From Litomosoides sigmodontis (Eukaryota; Nematoda; Chromadorea; Rhabditida; Onchocercidae), in the NCBI GenBank assembly GCA_963070105.1, contig OY718804.1, positions 3,489,317 through 3,553,316 on the forward strand: a stretch of DNA of 64,000 nt, written 5' to 3'. Position numbers and translations under genes: made by a program. This document shows, one piece after another, positions 12,746-24,887 of the stretch. Position 1 is the stretch's first letter. Each line of letters opens with the position of its first letter. The notes beneath the pieces were generated by a model. The model saw only the letters and a list, made by a program, of their open reading frames with translations. It searched no databases and was not told the DNA's origin.

Positions 12746-15700
12746 TTATTGCACGTAAATTTTTAAAAATTGCTTGTAGAAGTCATCAGTAAAAAATCCT
12801 GAATTAAAAATGGAATTTGCAACTGCAGACTGTTGCTGACGGCGATGATGTCGACTGGCAAGCCGTTCCGATTGAAGAAGACGTCGCTGCTTCCGTCGTA
12901 GTGGAAATCGTAACGGTTGGGATAAAATTTTTTGATAATTGATAGATGAAACCTGTAAAGTTGCTTGATCAAAGAGCTTGTCAGCACCATATTCATCCAA
13001 GCGTTTTCGTAGACCAGCCAGAAAGTTACACATCACGTTGCCTAAAAATACTCCAAACGATTTTAAATTAATGTTTTTTTTTTCTCTACACATTAAAACG
13101 TAAAATAAAATCTACAAAAGGTATAGCGACGAAAGAAAGAAGCTATGGAACACTTTAGAATTATGCTTAAATTTTTATCGCATAGAATTAAAATTAGATT
13201 ATTACCGTATTCAGAAGCATGTCGAATGGAGAAGTCAAGTTTCTTCTCTAGAAGACGTTCGAATTTTTCCCGTACGTTATTATTATCACGGCATAGCGGT
13301 ATATTAAATTCTGAAATAGCTTCCCATACTATTACTGCTATCATATCGAAATGAGAAAGAAGTAGGCATTACTGCTCGGTAAGTTAAAAGTGTAAGACAC
13401 ATGAATTATTGCTTTGATTTCAATTTTTTTTCCTCTCGATGATGTCATTAAAAAAAAATCTATTCTTTGTTTTTTTTCTTGTTTAGAGTGACAGAAGAGA
13501 GATTTATGGCTTAATTATATGTGAGATCGTTTAGCACTACAACACCACAGGAACCACACCACACGACCGATCGATGATTTGTCAAATGACAAAGGGTTAC
13601 TGACTGACTGGACTATTCATAGGGAAAGAATTGAAATTAAAAAGAAAAAATGTTAACTTCAGAAATTAGTTCAAAATCAATCAATACTGATAATTTTTTA
13701 ATGGAGCAAAAAAAAAGCAAACAAGCTTTGTTAAGAGAGCTTACCTTGTAATTGCTCCTTAAGTGTACTTAATTTAGACTGAGAATCTCCATCATCGGTC
13801 ATCTTTTGAATAACTGTAAAATGTTGCTACCGTTAGCTATTTGATATGATATGAACATGTCATATCACTGTTATTATTATTATTAATTAGTGAAAAGAAA
13901 TGGCTAATTAACTTACTATTAAAATCCACTCCCGAAGCATAGTCATTCACTTTATGTTCAATTTGTCTTGGCAATACTTCAGACATTAACCATACAAAGA
14001 GACATAGATTGGTAGGACCAACTGAAAATAGCAACAGTAGTAATATGATATCGCTCATAAAATTTTTCAAAATTTTTTATAAACAAATTTGAAATCAACT
14101 AGGATAGGAATGGCTAATTACGGATGAAGAATCAAGCTTAATTAAAATTAAAATCAAGCTAGTAGACCTCAACTTCTCACACCTCAAACTATCAATAAAC
14201 GAAAGGTTTAAAATTTGCAGCTTAAAAATATCTCTCTAGTTGAGTGCAGAAGTGCAGTGTGGTATTTATCACACAATTACTAACTGTAATTCCAATTCAA
14301 TGCGCATTTGTCGTCCAAGTCAAAGGATGCGTTATCGATCATATCCTTCTTGTAGATCGGATACATAATAGCGTCCGCCCGTTTGCTGTGACCCAATCCC
14401 AATGAATGACCAATTTCGTGGATGAATACATTGGGAAATGAGGTACCATCACCTTTGCTATCACTGATCCACTTCTCCGCATCATCTGCAATCATCTCTT
14501 TCACTCATTTCATCTTCGCCGCCCGTTCAACTACCATCAATTATAAAAAATAAACAACAATAAACATCAATTATAAACAACATTTCAGTGAGAGGAAGAC
14601 GTTTAAACGCACGTGGCTTAGTGCGTCTTAGTGATTCGTAAGAGTACGTGAGAAAGATCACTTCTTATATTAGTAACACCAAAAAGAACAGCTAAAATTA
14701 GACTTTTTAATCGATTATTTACCAAGAAAAAAAGTGGGAAAAAAAGCTTCAGAATATGACAGTAAACTGGGCGTTTCCCTTTTTCGAAACATATAATTTC
14801 ATAATTACATAAATTTTGAGAATTTCAATTTATATTTTGCGATATGCTCCCTGTATCTAACAGGCTTCACAGTTACAGTAGCACAAAGTAAATTATGCAA
14901 ATAAAGTTTGTTGTTTTCTCCTTTCGCTATAAATTAATTTCTTGGTGTGTTTGCATTAGCACTCCAAAACGATCCATACAAACATCCTATTCCAAATAAT
15001 TGTTAGCATCCTGTTGTTTATTGTTTACTACTTTATATGTTTACGTTTGTGTGCGCGTGTACGTGTGTGTGTGTGCGTGTGTGTGTATGTGTGTGTACAT
15101 TCGACATTGTAGTAAAATCAAATTACTTGCAACAGCAAAATGTATTGCATAAACAAATTTTGAGTTCATCCAAAGCTCCTTCAACTTTAATTGCAATAAA
15201 AAAGAAGTGTGACTGCAGCACGATAACTGTTACTCTCATCAATTTTATAAAAATGAAAAAAAAAATAAAATTCAACACTTGTTAACACTTAACACTTCTC
15301 TAGTAACTTTGTATGCAAATTCTATATGAAATGAAATTGGAAGAAAGTTGAAATCGTTTGATAGTAACTGCGTATACCTTTCTTTTCTTGCAACAACTTA
15401 AAATGCACTAAAATTACCCATCGAAATGATATGGATACTTTTTTGATGAAAAGAAAAAAAATTGGCAAAAACAATTAAAAAACAACTCTTTTTTTTTCCT
15501 CTAAAAAAACACTGACCAAGATGAATGTCACCGTTCAGATGACCATCTTCCTGATACGTTGGATAAAATGTATGAGCCAAAATATTGGTATGATTACCGG
15601 TACCATCAAACTTGTACACATCACCATGGTCACCTTCTGCCCAAAGGATCACAATATCAGCGTCATCCTCGTGCGCTGCTTCCTCAAATTGAAGCTTTAC

Positions 15701-16027
15701 GGATGGCATTGAATTAATCATCGTTTGCGTGGACCACATTGTGAACGATTTTCGAATTACTAACCTGTAAAGTGAGAATGACTGAGTGAAACATTTGTCT
15801 CATGCTGCAACTTCATCACTCCTTATTTCAGCTAATCAAATTTTCATTCATTTCAATTTCAACTTTCTTTTTTAGAAAAAAAAAATTATTTACTCACTTC
15901 CAATTTCAATACATCACCTATAAAAGATTATGCATCAAATTATTTTTGTTTACCAAAAAATTTTGCGCTTTTTTTTAGCTCCGAAAGAAATGAGCATGCA
16001 TATTCATTCGTTATAAATCGCTGTGTA

Positions 16028-16070
<43 letters not shown>

Positions 16071-16663
16071 TATGTGTGTGTGTGTATGTGTATGTGTGTG
16101 CGTGGTGTTTTTTTCATAAATTTATGAAAATTATATGAACGATAGAAAAAAAATACCTCAAGAAGCTTATCAGTGTGTGAATGAATATTCAATATGGCTT
16201 TATGAATGGATGGATGTGATTGGTGGTAAGATTAGATTAGTCGATTGATCATTTCAAGTCAAACATTCTTCTTTTTTTACCTTATGATAAATCATAATAG
16301 ATGCTCATGATAGAATTTGAACAATTGTTAGATAAAAATTAATTTTACAACGAAAAAAAAATAGTCAATTGAAATTCTAATTCTAACTGCCAAAGTAAAT
16401 TTGTCAGTGAAAAAAAAATTAATTGATAAATTTTAGTGGAAGGAAAGGAAAGTTGATAGAAGGAAACAGTTATATTTTACTTTCTAATTAAACATATTGT
16501 ATTGTAAGGTTGGATAATTAATTTTGAGCAATAGCCATTAGACCGTAAATGTTTTTTATGCAAATATCAGGTAAGTAATAATCTAAGGTATGTAATAATC
16601 TATCATTTTTGTGTAATTGGAAAACGGTGAAAGAAATGCATGAAAATGAAATATTGTAATTTG

Positions 16664-16714
<51 letters not shown>

Positions 16715-18273
16715 AAATAACTTCACAACAACTTTCCTTTTTTAATTGAATATTTTTTAGTGAAATACAACAGAATGTGATTTAGCTTCTACTTAATTAC
16801 TCAATTAATTGTATCACTACATTATATATTTTAAGTCAGACAAAATTTTTCAATTTTTTTTCTGGGGAATTGTAGAAATATTTTTTTTTAGCATCCCTCT
16901 TTTTTTTTTGAGAAATTCGGCTGACCGCATGTATTGTTTCGATGAGCCGATAGCGTCGAGGTCATATACATAACACTGCTCCTAATTCAAATAAATTCAA
17001 ATATTTGGCCCAATTTTCTTTTTTTTTAATTTTCGAGTATTTAGAGTGTATATGTTTCGTTGACCTAAATTAATTCCATATTGGTGGGAAAAAGTTAGAA
17101 ATTTTTTATTCCTCTCATTTAACACCTAAGGGATAGATTTAAGTGGAAAAAATGGAGAGGAGAAGTGTGTATCAGAAAAACTGGTTTTATCTTTCAAAGA
17201 AAAAAAAAAGGAAAAAGAATACGAATTATGAAACTGACAGGTAAATTTACATCTGAATCTTTCCAGGCTTATTTTCCAATTCAGTTCAAAATTTACGAAA
17301 AAAAAGTCAATTAAGAGATTGGAAAAATTTCATCATCTCTGCCATCTAAGAAAAAAAAGGAAACCAAATGAATAAATCATTGTTAAACAAAGGATGCGAA
17401 AGAACTCTTTCGCGCTCTCTCTCTCTCTCTCCCTCAAAAAGTACATATCTTTATGAAATTTCAATTAGTAACTAAAATACCTGATTTCAGAACGAGGCAT
17501 ATCACGTGTGTATCTGCTAATGTACCATTTCAATTTCAGAACATTGTCCGACGTCATTTTGTCCCATCGTGATGTTTGAGCTGTAGCTAAAATTAAATTC
17601 CGAAACAGTGTTCATTGTTAATGCAACAGGCTGAAGCTTGTTTGTTTTTTTTTTCTAAAACTTAACAATTATTAATAATTAGTCACTTTTTTTCTAATCC
17701 AAATAATTTTTTTTTTGTATTTTCAGTGCCACTGGGAAATATATCAGTCAACTAAGTGAACTAAGTATTTTCATTTTTTTATTAAAATTTTAACAAAATT
17801 ATTGAAATTATCGATTATCTGCATTCATCTATTTGTATCAATCATCTTTTCCTTTCTTTTGCTTCTTTACTTTCATCTTCTATTAATAAGTAATGAAATT
17901 TTTTACTCTGCATGAATTCTCATAAATGAGAGATATTCATATGAAGTGTACGTGTACGTGTACGTGTGTGTGTATGTACACGTAAATGATAGATAGTGAA
18001 AAATTATCAAAATGACAAATTACCAAAGCGTTTCCTCCTTCTGATAAATCGTGTTGTCGTATGATGCCTGCCTACATCATTGCCATTATTATCAATGTTG
18101 TTGTGATTGTTCACATTACTGTTACTGTTACTGTTACCGTTACTGTCAGCGTTACTGGTGCTGTAAGTTAACGTGTCCGCGTAACGTTTGGTGAAATGAT
18201 AGGCTGTTGGCATCAATGGTTGATCGCTGATAGCATCAACTGCCATATGTAAATCTTTGCCATTCAAAATTAA
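12746..18273 (-). CDS. Matrix metalloproteinase with nematode-type C-terminal extension (5' end missing)
   Basis: Exons in transcript order: 18273-18024, 17586-17481, 15764-15517, 14485-14285, 14021-13917, 13813-13745, 13334-13206 and 13041-12746 (stop). Phases match at every junction; 467 residues are recovered. The first exon is Asn/Ser-rich and ends in the furin-type site RRRKRFG. The catalytic domain follows: RWDKM near its start, then the structural zinc/calcium loop region ([16 protein letters not shown]), then the zinc-binding helix [12 protein letters not shown] and the Met-turn AIMYPIY. The enzyme should be a secreted, furin-activated zinc endopeptidase acting on extracellular matrix. 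After the catalytic domain there is no hemopexin repeat. [20 protein letters not shown] leads instead into a 200-residue extension with a basic region ([11 protein letters not shown]). The cysteine-switch prodomain and signal peptide must lie upstream of 18273 and were not found with confidence. Resembles C. elegans zmp-family enzymes; exact orthology not assigned. Confidence 0.85.
15037..15100. repeat. GT-rich microsatellite in a metalloproteinase intron
   Basis: Imperfect (GT)n with CGTG interruptions, between the 14485 and 15764 exons. Confidence 0.85.
16027..16105. repeat. (GT)n microsatellite in a metalloproteinase intron
   Basis: Long GT run with GTAT interruptions. The minus-strand His/Thr-rich frame over it is an artefact. 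Confidence 0.92.
16664..16707. repeat. (GT)n microsatellite
   Basis: Nearly pure GT run within the same intron as the preceding tract. Confidence 0.92.
17415..17434. repeat. (CT)n tract
   Basis: Short CT microsatellite 50 bp 3' of the 17586-17481 exon in transcript terms, inside the following intron. Confidence 0.8.
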
Positions 18274-20912
18274 CTGAAATATTCCTCAATTGAACTCATA
18301 CCATTTATTCATTTCTTCAGAACATATCTATTGATTTTTCTAAAGAAACAAAAAAAAAGCAATTCAATTTCTTTGAAGTAATTAAAGTAATTGTACTTTT
18401 TGAAATGACGATAAAGTTAGATAGGAGAAGGATAGCGTGAATAATTATTTGAAATAAAATTAGCATAAAATTACCACTGATTATAGATATATTCGATTAT
18501 TATTCAAACAAAAAACCTTAAATATACATTTAAAAAAAGTAGTTAAATTTTAACAATCCTTTTTTCTTTCTTCACAATTTTGCTATATAGAAGATTTTCA
18601 TACGGTATTTTTTTGGTTGTAAAATTTGATGAAAAATTCTTCAATTAAAATTTGTTTTTCGTGCAAAAACTAACCGTTACGTATAGAGGAAATCAAAATT
18701 AGGCAATTGAACAACTGCAATGTTTTAAAAGTTTGAATGTGTCATCAAATAGATCTTCTGCTGTGGTGAATCGTTTGACTGGTAATAAATTTGTGAGGAA
18801 AATACCAATTTGAAATCACATTTGCGGCACGGCTTTTTTTCGCGTAAAATTTTTCTAGCAATTCAGAAGACCTTCAAAATTCTACGCCTACGCTCTGTAG
18901 CAGACACTTCCTCAGCTTCATCAGTTCATTCAAATAAGCACAAAAAAAAAAGATGCCGAAACGCTTATATGAGAAGTAATCAATGTGTGCACATTTACCA
19001 TTTATATTTCAATTTATGATTCGTCTGACGTTAATTGGAAGTATTATCTCATCAACGATGAAATTAGCATTTCAACAAATATGCTAACGATAAATTGCTA
19101 AAATTTTAAGATAACTTTTTTTTTTAAATTCGTTTATTTTTGAGTGTAAAACTATTAAAATGTCAAATGAATGATTGATTGGTGAAGTTGTTGTAACGTA
19201 ATGTCTATGAGAAATAAAAAAAAAAGATACATCTATTCACTACAATGCTCTCTGCTTTCTCATTAATTTTTTGACTTAGGCAATTAATTAGTACTAATTG
19301 GTAGTAAAACAAAGCATAGTCTAAAGGCTAATCTAGGATGTGGTTAAGTCTTACATACTGAACCTCAAAATTGTGCTATCTGTTCGTAATGAAGCCACAT
19401 GTGTGTCGCTAAGAATATATAATTGTTTCAGTGTTATCGATGATATTTCGTTACTTCGTCAAAAATTAAATTTTTGTTATAATTTCAAAAAATAGACAAA
19501 TGCATCGCTATCATTTGCTACCGTCTAGAACTATCCGAGAGCACTAGGACTAACTGTACTCAATCATTTCCATTCAGCTTATTTATTATCAATCAAGAAA
19601 ATGTTAGTGAATTCAAGGCCGTACAACTAGTTAAGTCAGTCCTCCCTCTTCTGTCTTCTAGACATTACAACAAAACAACCATCAGAAGTTTTACAAGGAA
19701 TATGCTTCATCTTACCACCACGGATCCTCTCTCGTAATGGCAGCAAATCGCTGAGAACCGCTAAGCAACAATAATTGTACACATCGCAATTGTTATGCAA
19801 TTTAAGAATTTCAAAATTTATAATTCAAATTTCAAATCTCAAAATTTGACCTCAAATTTCAATCACAAAATTTTGTTATCTTTCGTTTTTCTTTTTTGTC
19901 CAAATAAGTTCACCCTTCACACTTCACCATCTCTCAGCTAAGACTCGGCCGTTTAATCTTGCAATGTTCCTTTTATGACTTTTGATCTTCCTCTATGTGG
20001 TTTTTCACGAGCTGAAATAAATGCCATACACACGCACGCACGCACACACACACACATACACGCACACGCATGCACACACACACACACACACGCATACAGA
20101 CACATGTATTTGATATAACTAAACGCTTTTACGTAAACTTTCGCACCGACAACTTACTACGATTGGATCAGTCAATGCTGTGAGCAGGCGGATGGAAGAA
20201 AATGAAAGGAATTATTTTCACAATGTCTACAACTTTGACGTACGCACTGATTGTTATCTTGTCGTACACTGAACAGTTCACAGTACGACTTAATTTACTA
20301 AAGTTAAGCTATTATCATCTCAAGCTCCTACCACATTTCCTACGTAAAATCTTATAGCACATTTTCATTTTCTATTAAATTTGAAATTTTTTCATTTCCC
20401 TTTTATCTTTTCAGCAATCATTTTTCCGCAGTGATTTTTCCACATGAAATTTGCGCTTCTCTCTTCCATCTTCATTTTCTATTAAATTTGAAATTTCAAA
20501 ACTGATGAAACAAACAAGCAACTATGATGGAAAAATCATTGCAAATGATTGCTAAAAAGATAAAAGGGAAAAAAAAACTTTTCCAGCTTACATTAAGTTT
20601 CTCCTCATTTCGGCGTTGAATGAAATACTTTCTTAATTAAGCTTCCTTCCTCTTTCATCTTCATTATCCAACACTTCTTTGATCAACAAACTCCTAACTT
20701 CTTATCATAAGAAAACGGCCTTGCAGTGATTACAACAATGGGCGTCTCACATCCTAAATTACTCGTTCTTCTACGTCACAAGAATTTTGCTCATTGAAGA
20801 AGTATTTTGTAATTTAATTCAAAAGGATTTTTGCACACATTTACTCGCCTTTACCATTTTCATACATTTCCTTCTCATCAGCATCATCTTTTGCTTTCAC
20901 CAATGGCACAAC
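18274..20912. other. Upstream flank or 5' introns of the metalloproteinase
   Basis: Probably intron or 5' flank. A 45-base segment at about 19763-19719 (minus) has good acceptor and donor signals and is open in all three frames, but its product is not recognisable. No cysteine-switch motif was found by eye. Confidence 0.3.
20031..20103. repeat. (CA)n microsatellite
   Basis: Interrupted CA/CGCA tract directly visible. Confidence 0.9.
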
Positions 20913-22186
<1,274 letters not shown>

Positions 22187-22305
22187 AGATTTTAATTTTT
22201 TAAATTAGTCCTTCTGCGCAACACCAAAGGTCACTTCAGATAATTATATTCCATTATCTCAAAAATGTATGTTACGCAAAACAGTGGTATTTCCTCCTTA
22301 TCCCT

Positions 22306-22336
22306 CTCCTCCTCTCTCTCTCTCTCTCTCTCTCCT
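22306..22336. repeat. (TC)n microsatellite
   Basis: CT run directly visible. It is followed by two copies of a related segment (an AAAATTTAAAATTTGCTGAATTAATTAAAAA-type core near 22350-22400, and again near 22447-22500), so the flank is locally duplicated. Confidence 0.8.
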
Positions 22337-22620
22337 TCTCCCTTTTATAAAAAAAATTTAAAATTTGCTGAATTAATTAAAAATAAGAAATTTCTTCAAA
22401 ATAAAAAGAATCAAAAAAAATCTCTTTCTCCTTCTCTTTTTCATGTTTAATAAAAACTTAAAAATTGCTGAATTAATTAAAAACAAGAAATTTCTCCAAA
22501 ATAAAAAAAAAATGAAAATTAATGAGGGGTGACAAAAATATGATGATAGAATGTCTAATTTAGGATAGTGAAAATGATGAGCAAATTTGTTATTTTAACA
22601 ATTTAAAAAAAAAAAGAAAA

Positions 22621-22681
22621 ACAGCAGCAGCAGCAACAACAACAACAACAATAACAACAACAACAACAACAACAGCAACAA

Positions 22682-22712
<31 letters not shown>

Positions 22713-22764
22713 AATAACAACAACAACAACAACAACAACAGCAACAACAACAACAACAATAACA
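22621..22764. repeat. CAA/CAG trinucleotide array
   Basis: About 48 CAA/CAG triplets, with AAT-type (ATA) interruptions that create TAA in the CAG frame. No splice context makes it a coding polyglutamine tract. Confidence 0.93.
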
Positions 22765-23693
22765 AGTGTAATCGTCACGAGATAAATGAGCAACTAAGTC
22801 TGTTTCGTGCTTTTTTCCAATCCGCAAATCATTCATCCATCAGTGGCATTAATTAAAAGTATTGTTGAACTTTCCTTCCTCTTTCTCTTTCCCTTCCCAC
22901 TCAATGACTTTTGTTCTTACAGCAAAAACATACAGTTCCAGCACTAATGATTTTTTCTCTTTTTTTGATAATTTATTGAATCTGAAACCTCTCGATGGTA
23001 TAAATTTGTTTGTTGTTGCTGTTGTTGTTGTTGAAGAGTATGAGTAGACGGACGGGGAAGAGAAGGATGACCTGTTTGTTGGGTGGGAAAGCATTGAGCG
23101 TATTGAGGAGTGTCACGTAGACTGTTTAAATTGAGTGAGTTAACTTAACATCATGGAAAAGGAGGAGAAATTTTAATGGAAAAAGATAAATTGGTAAGAA
23201 AAAAAAAAAGAAGCAAAAAAAAGAAGAAGAAGAAGGAGAGAAGGAAGACGTTAAATGAGAGATACCCAAACTCCTATTACACAATGGTTTGCTGGTAATG
23301 CAATTGAAGCAAACGAATAAATCTAAAAAAATCCATTCTTCAAAAAAGAAAATTTACTCTTTCCTCTAGCAAAATATTACCAACAATATATTTTCCATCA
23401 ATAGATTTTCTCCTTTTTTCCTTTTTTTTTTGTTGAAAAAATTTTCAAATGAAAAGTTAAATTTTGGACAAGTTAGAAAAAAAGTGGGACGAATGCTGAC
23501 GTACAGGACCACAATTAATTATGTTTCATTCTTTTTGAAAAGAGCAAAAAAAGCTAATTTTTATGATAGTAAAACTTGAAAACAAGTAATCCTTTGAAGT
23601 TGACGTTGACATTCAACAGACTGCTGTTTTCATCAGACATTTCGATGAAAATTACAAAGTTTGAAATTCAAGCGGAAGAAAAAACGAACTAAC

Positions 23694-23856
23694 CGCCGTT
23701 GATGGTGTTGGCAATGGATGTGACTTTGCAGTGGTAGTAGCAAAAAGGAGTAGAAATAGAAGAATGTATCGATGGAAATAATTGCAGTAGGATTGAGAGT
23801 AGTAACAGATGAAGTAGTTGTAGTAGTAACATTGCCACGTAAGTACGTAAGGCCAT
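23694..23856 (-). CDS. Candidate signal-peptide exon (possibly of the metalloproteinase)
   Basis: On the minus strand, ATG at 23856 opens a frame reading MALRTYVAMLLLQLLHLLLL, a strong signal-peptide-like hydrophobic core, and runs to a consensus donor (GGCG/GTTAGT) after 54 codons plus one base. It lies on the same strand and upstream of the metalloproteinase, which lacks a signal peptide in the recovered exons. No exon was found that bridges the phase to 18273, so the link is inference. The leucine-rich stretch could also be a chance product of a CTA/GTA-rich region. Confidence 0.3.
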
Positions 23857-24204
23857 AATCCATTTTCTGGCCAATAAAATTTCGGGCCTATTAGATGCGA
23901 TACGGTGGTCACAATCCAACGATAATACAAGGAGACGCACAGAGTGATTTCATTAGACGGACAAATGATATGATCCATTTTTAGTAGTAGTAGTGCGTAG
24001 GAGTAGCAGTACTTCAAGTAATAGTGCCAAGAGCTAGAGTGGACAATTACGATTTTCCCTTTTCTCTCTCTTTTTACCTGCTTGCTTTCCCGAATTTTAG
24101 AAGTTCCGAGAGTTGCAGGTGAAGGGGAAAATGCCAATTTTTATCTGACTCTTCAATTGCTCTTTGTTTTTGTTTTGTAGTTGATTATTACCTGAATAGT
24201 TTCT

Positions 24205-24246
24205 CCCCTGTCTCTCTCTCCCTCTCTCTCTCTCTCTCTATCTCTC
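24205..24246. repeat. (CT)n microsatellite
   Basis: TCTC tract directly visible. Confidence 0.85.
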
Positions 24247-24439
24247 ATCCGTTTCCTCTTACCAGTAGCAAAGGTGCTGGAGATGGAAATGAGGGCTACT
24301 GCCTTCGAGATAGTTTTGGGATTAAAGTGACCGTTACGCTGTTGGTACTGGCAGCAGTACTAGTAGGAAAGGTACCCCGCATTTTCTGTGCAGGGAGCTC
24401 TCCCGCCTCCAGCACTCTGTACGAGACAACTTGACAACA

Positions 24440-24672
24440 TTTATCTCACACCCTTCCTCCTCCTCCTCCTCTTCTTCTCCCCCGGCCCCACCCTAAGTAG
24501 AACATCTTGTCAAACCCTAAAAGTCTTCCTCCAACCGCTCCTCCTCTCCCCCTCCCCCTTCTCCTCCCCGTCTCCTCCTCCCCCCAACTACTACTACTAT
24601 CATCCTCTTCTACCATCATCCTTTTCGCACATCTCCGCCTCGATACCCCCCCCCCCCCGCCGCCGCCCTACC
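24440..24672. repeat. Polypyrimidine stretch with a C13 tract
   Basis: About 230 bp, strongly C/T-biased on the plus strand, ending in 13 consecutive C (24646-24658) and CCGCCGCCG. Its GC content stands out from the flanks. The Pro/Ser-rich frame on the plus strand is compositional. Confidence 0.85.
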
Positions 24673-24887
24673 CCCTTTAGAAGGACGCTGAGTATTGTAA
24701 ACACTGTCCACGCCTTCATTTCAAAAATTATTTCCCAACGAGGAAAAAGACTCACTTTTCCATTTCTTGTCGACAACACTTTTAACATCAACCGTAGCCG
24801 ACGTGTGCGTCTCGTCCTGCTCCTCACACAATAGGCAAATTTATAAATTGTGATGAAACCACCGCGCAACCAATTTGATGACAGCAA

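Noticed and set aside
14022..14058. A signal-peptide-like start ([11 protein letters not shown]) on the minus strand as the beginning of a separate gene
   Set aside because: A CTATTTTCAG acceptor at 14022 separates it from the following coding sequence, which instead joins the metalloproteinase catalytic exon in phase. The leucine run is intron sequence.
22590..22836. Poly-Cys, poly-Val and possible polyglutamine frames over the CAA/CAG array
   Set aside because: Interrupted by TAA in the glutamine frame and compositional in the others; treated as a microsatellite.
22849..23094. Possible metalloproteinase prodomain exon with a Gln run (minus strand)
   Set aside because: An acceptor and donor can be drawn and one frame is open, but no cysteine-switch or prodomain motif is present and phase to neighbouring exons is unproven.
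24388..24887. Pro/Ser-rich plus-strand frame and Arg/Gly-rich minus-strand frame
   Set aside because: Both reflect the polypyrimidine/polypurine composition of the block; no domain or splice support.
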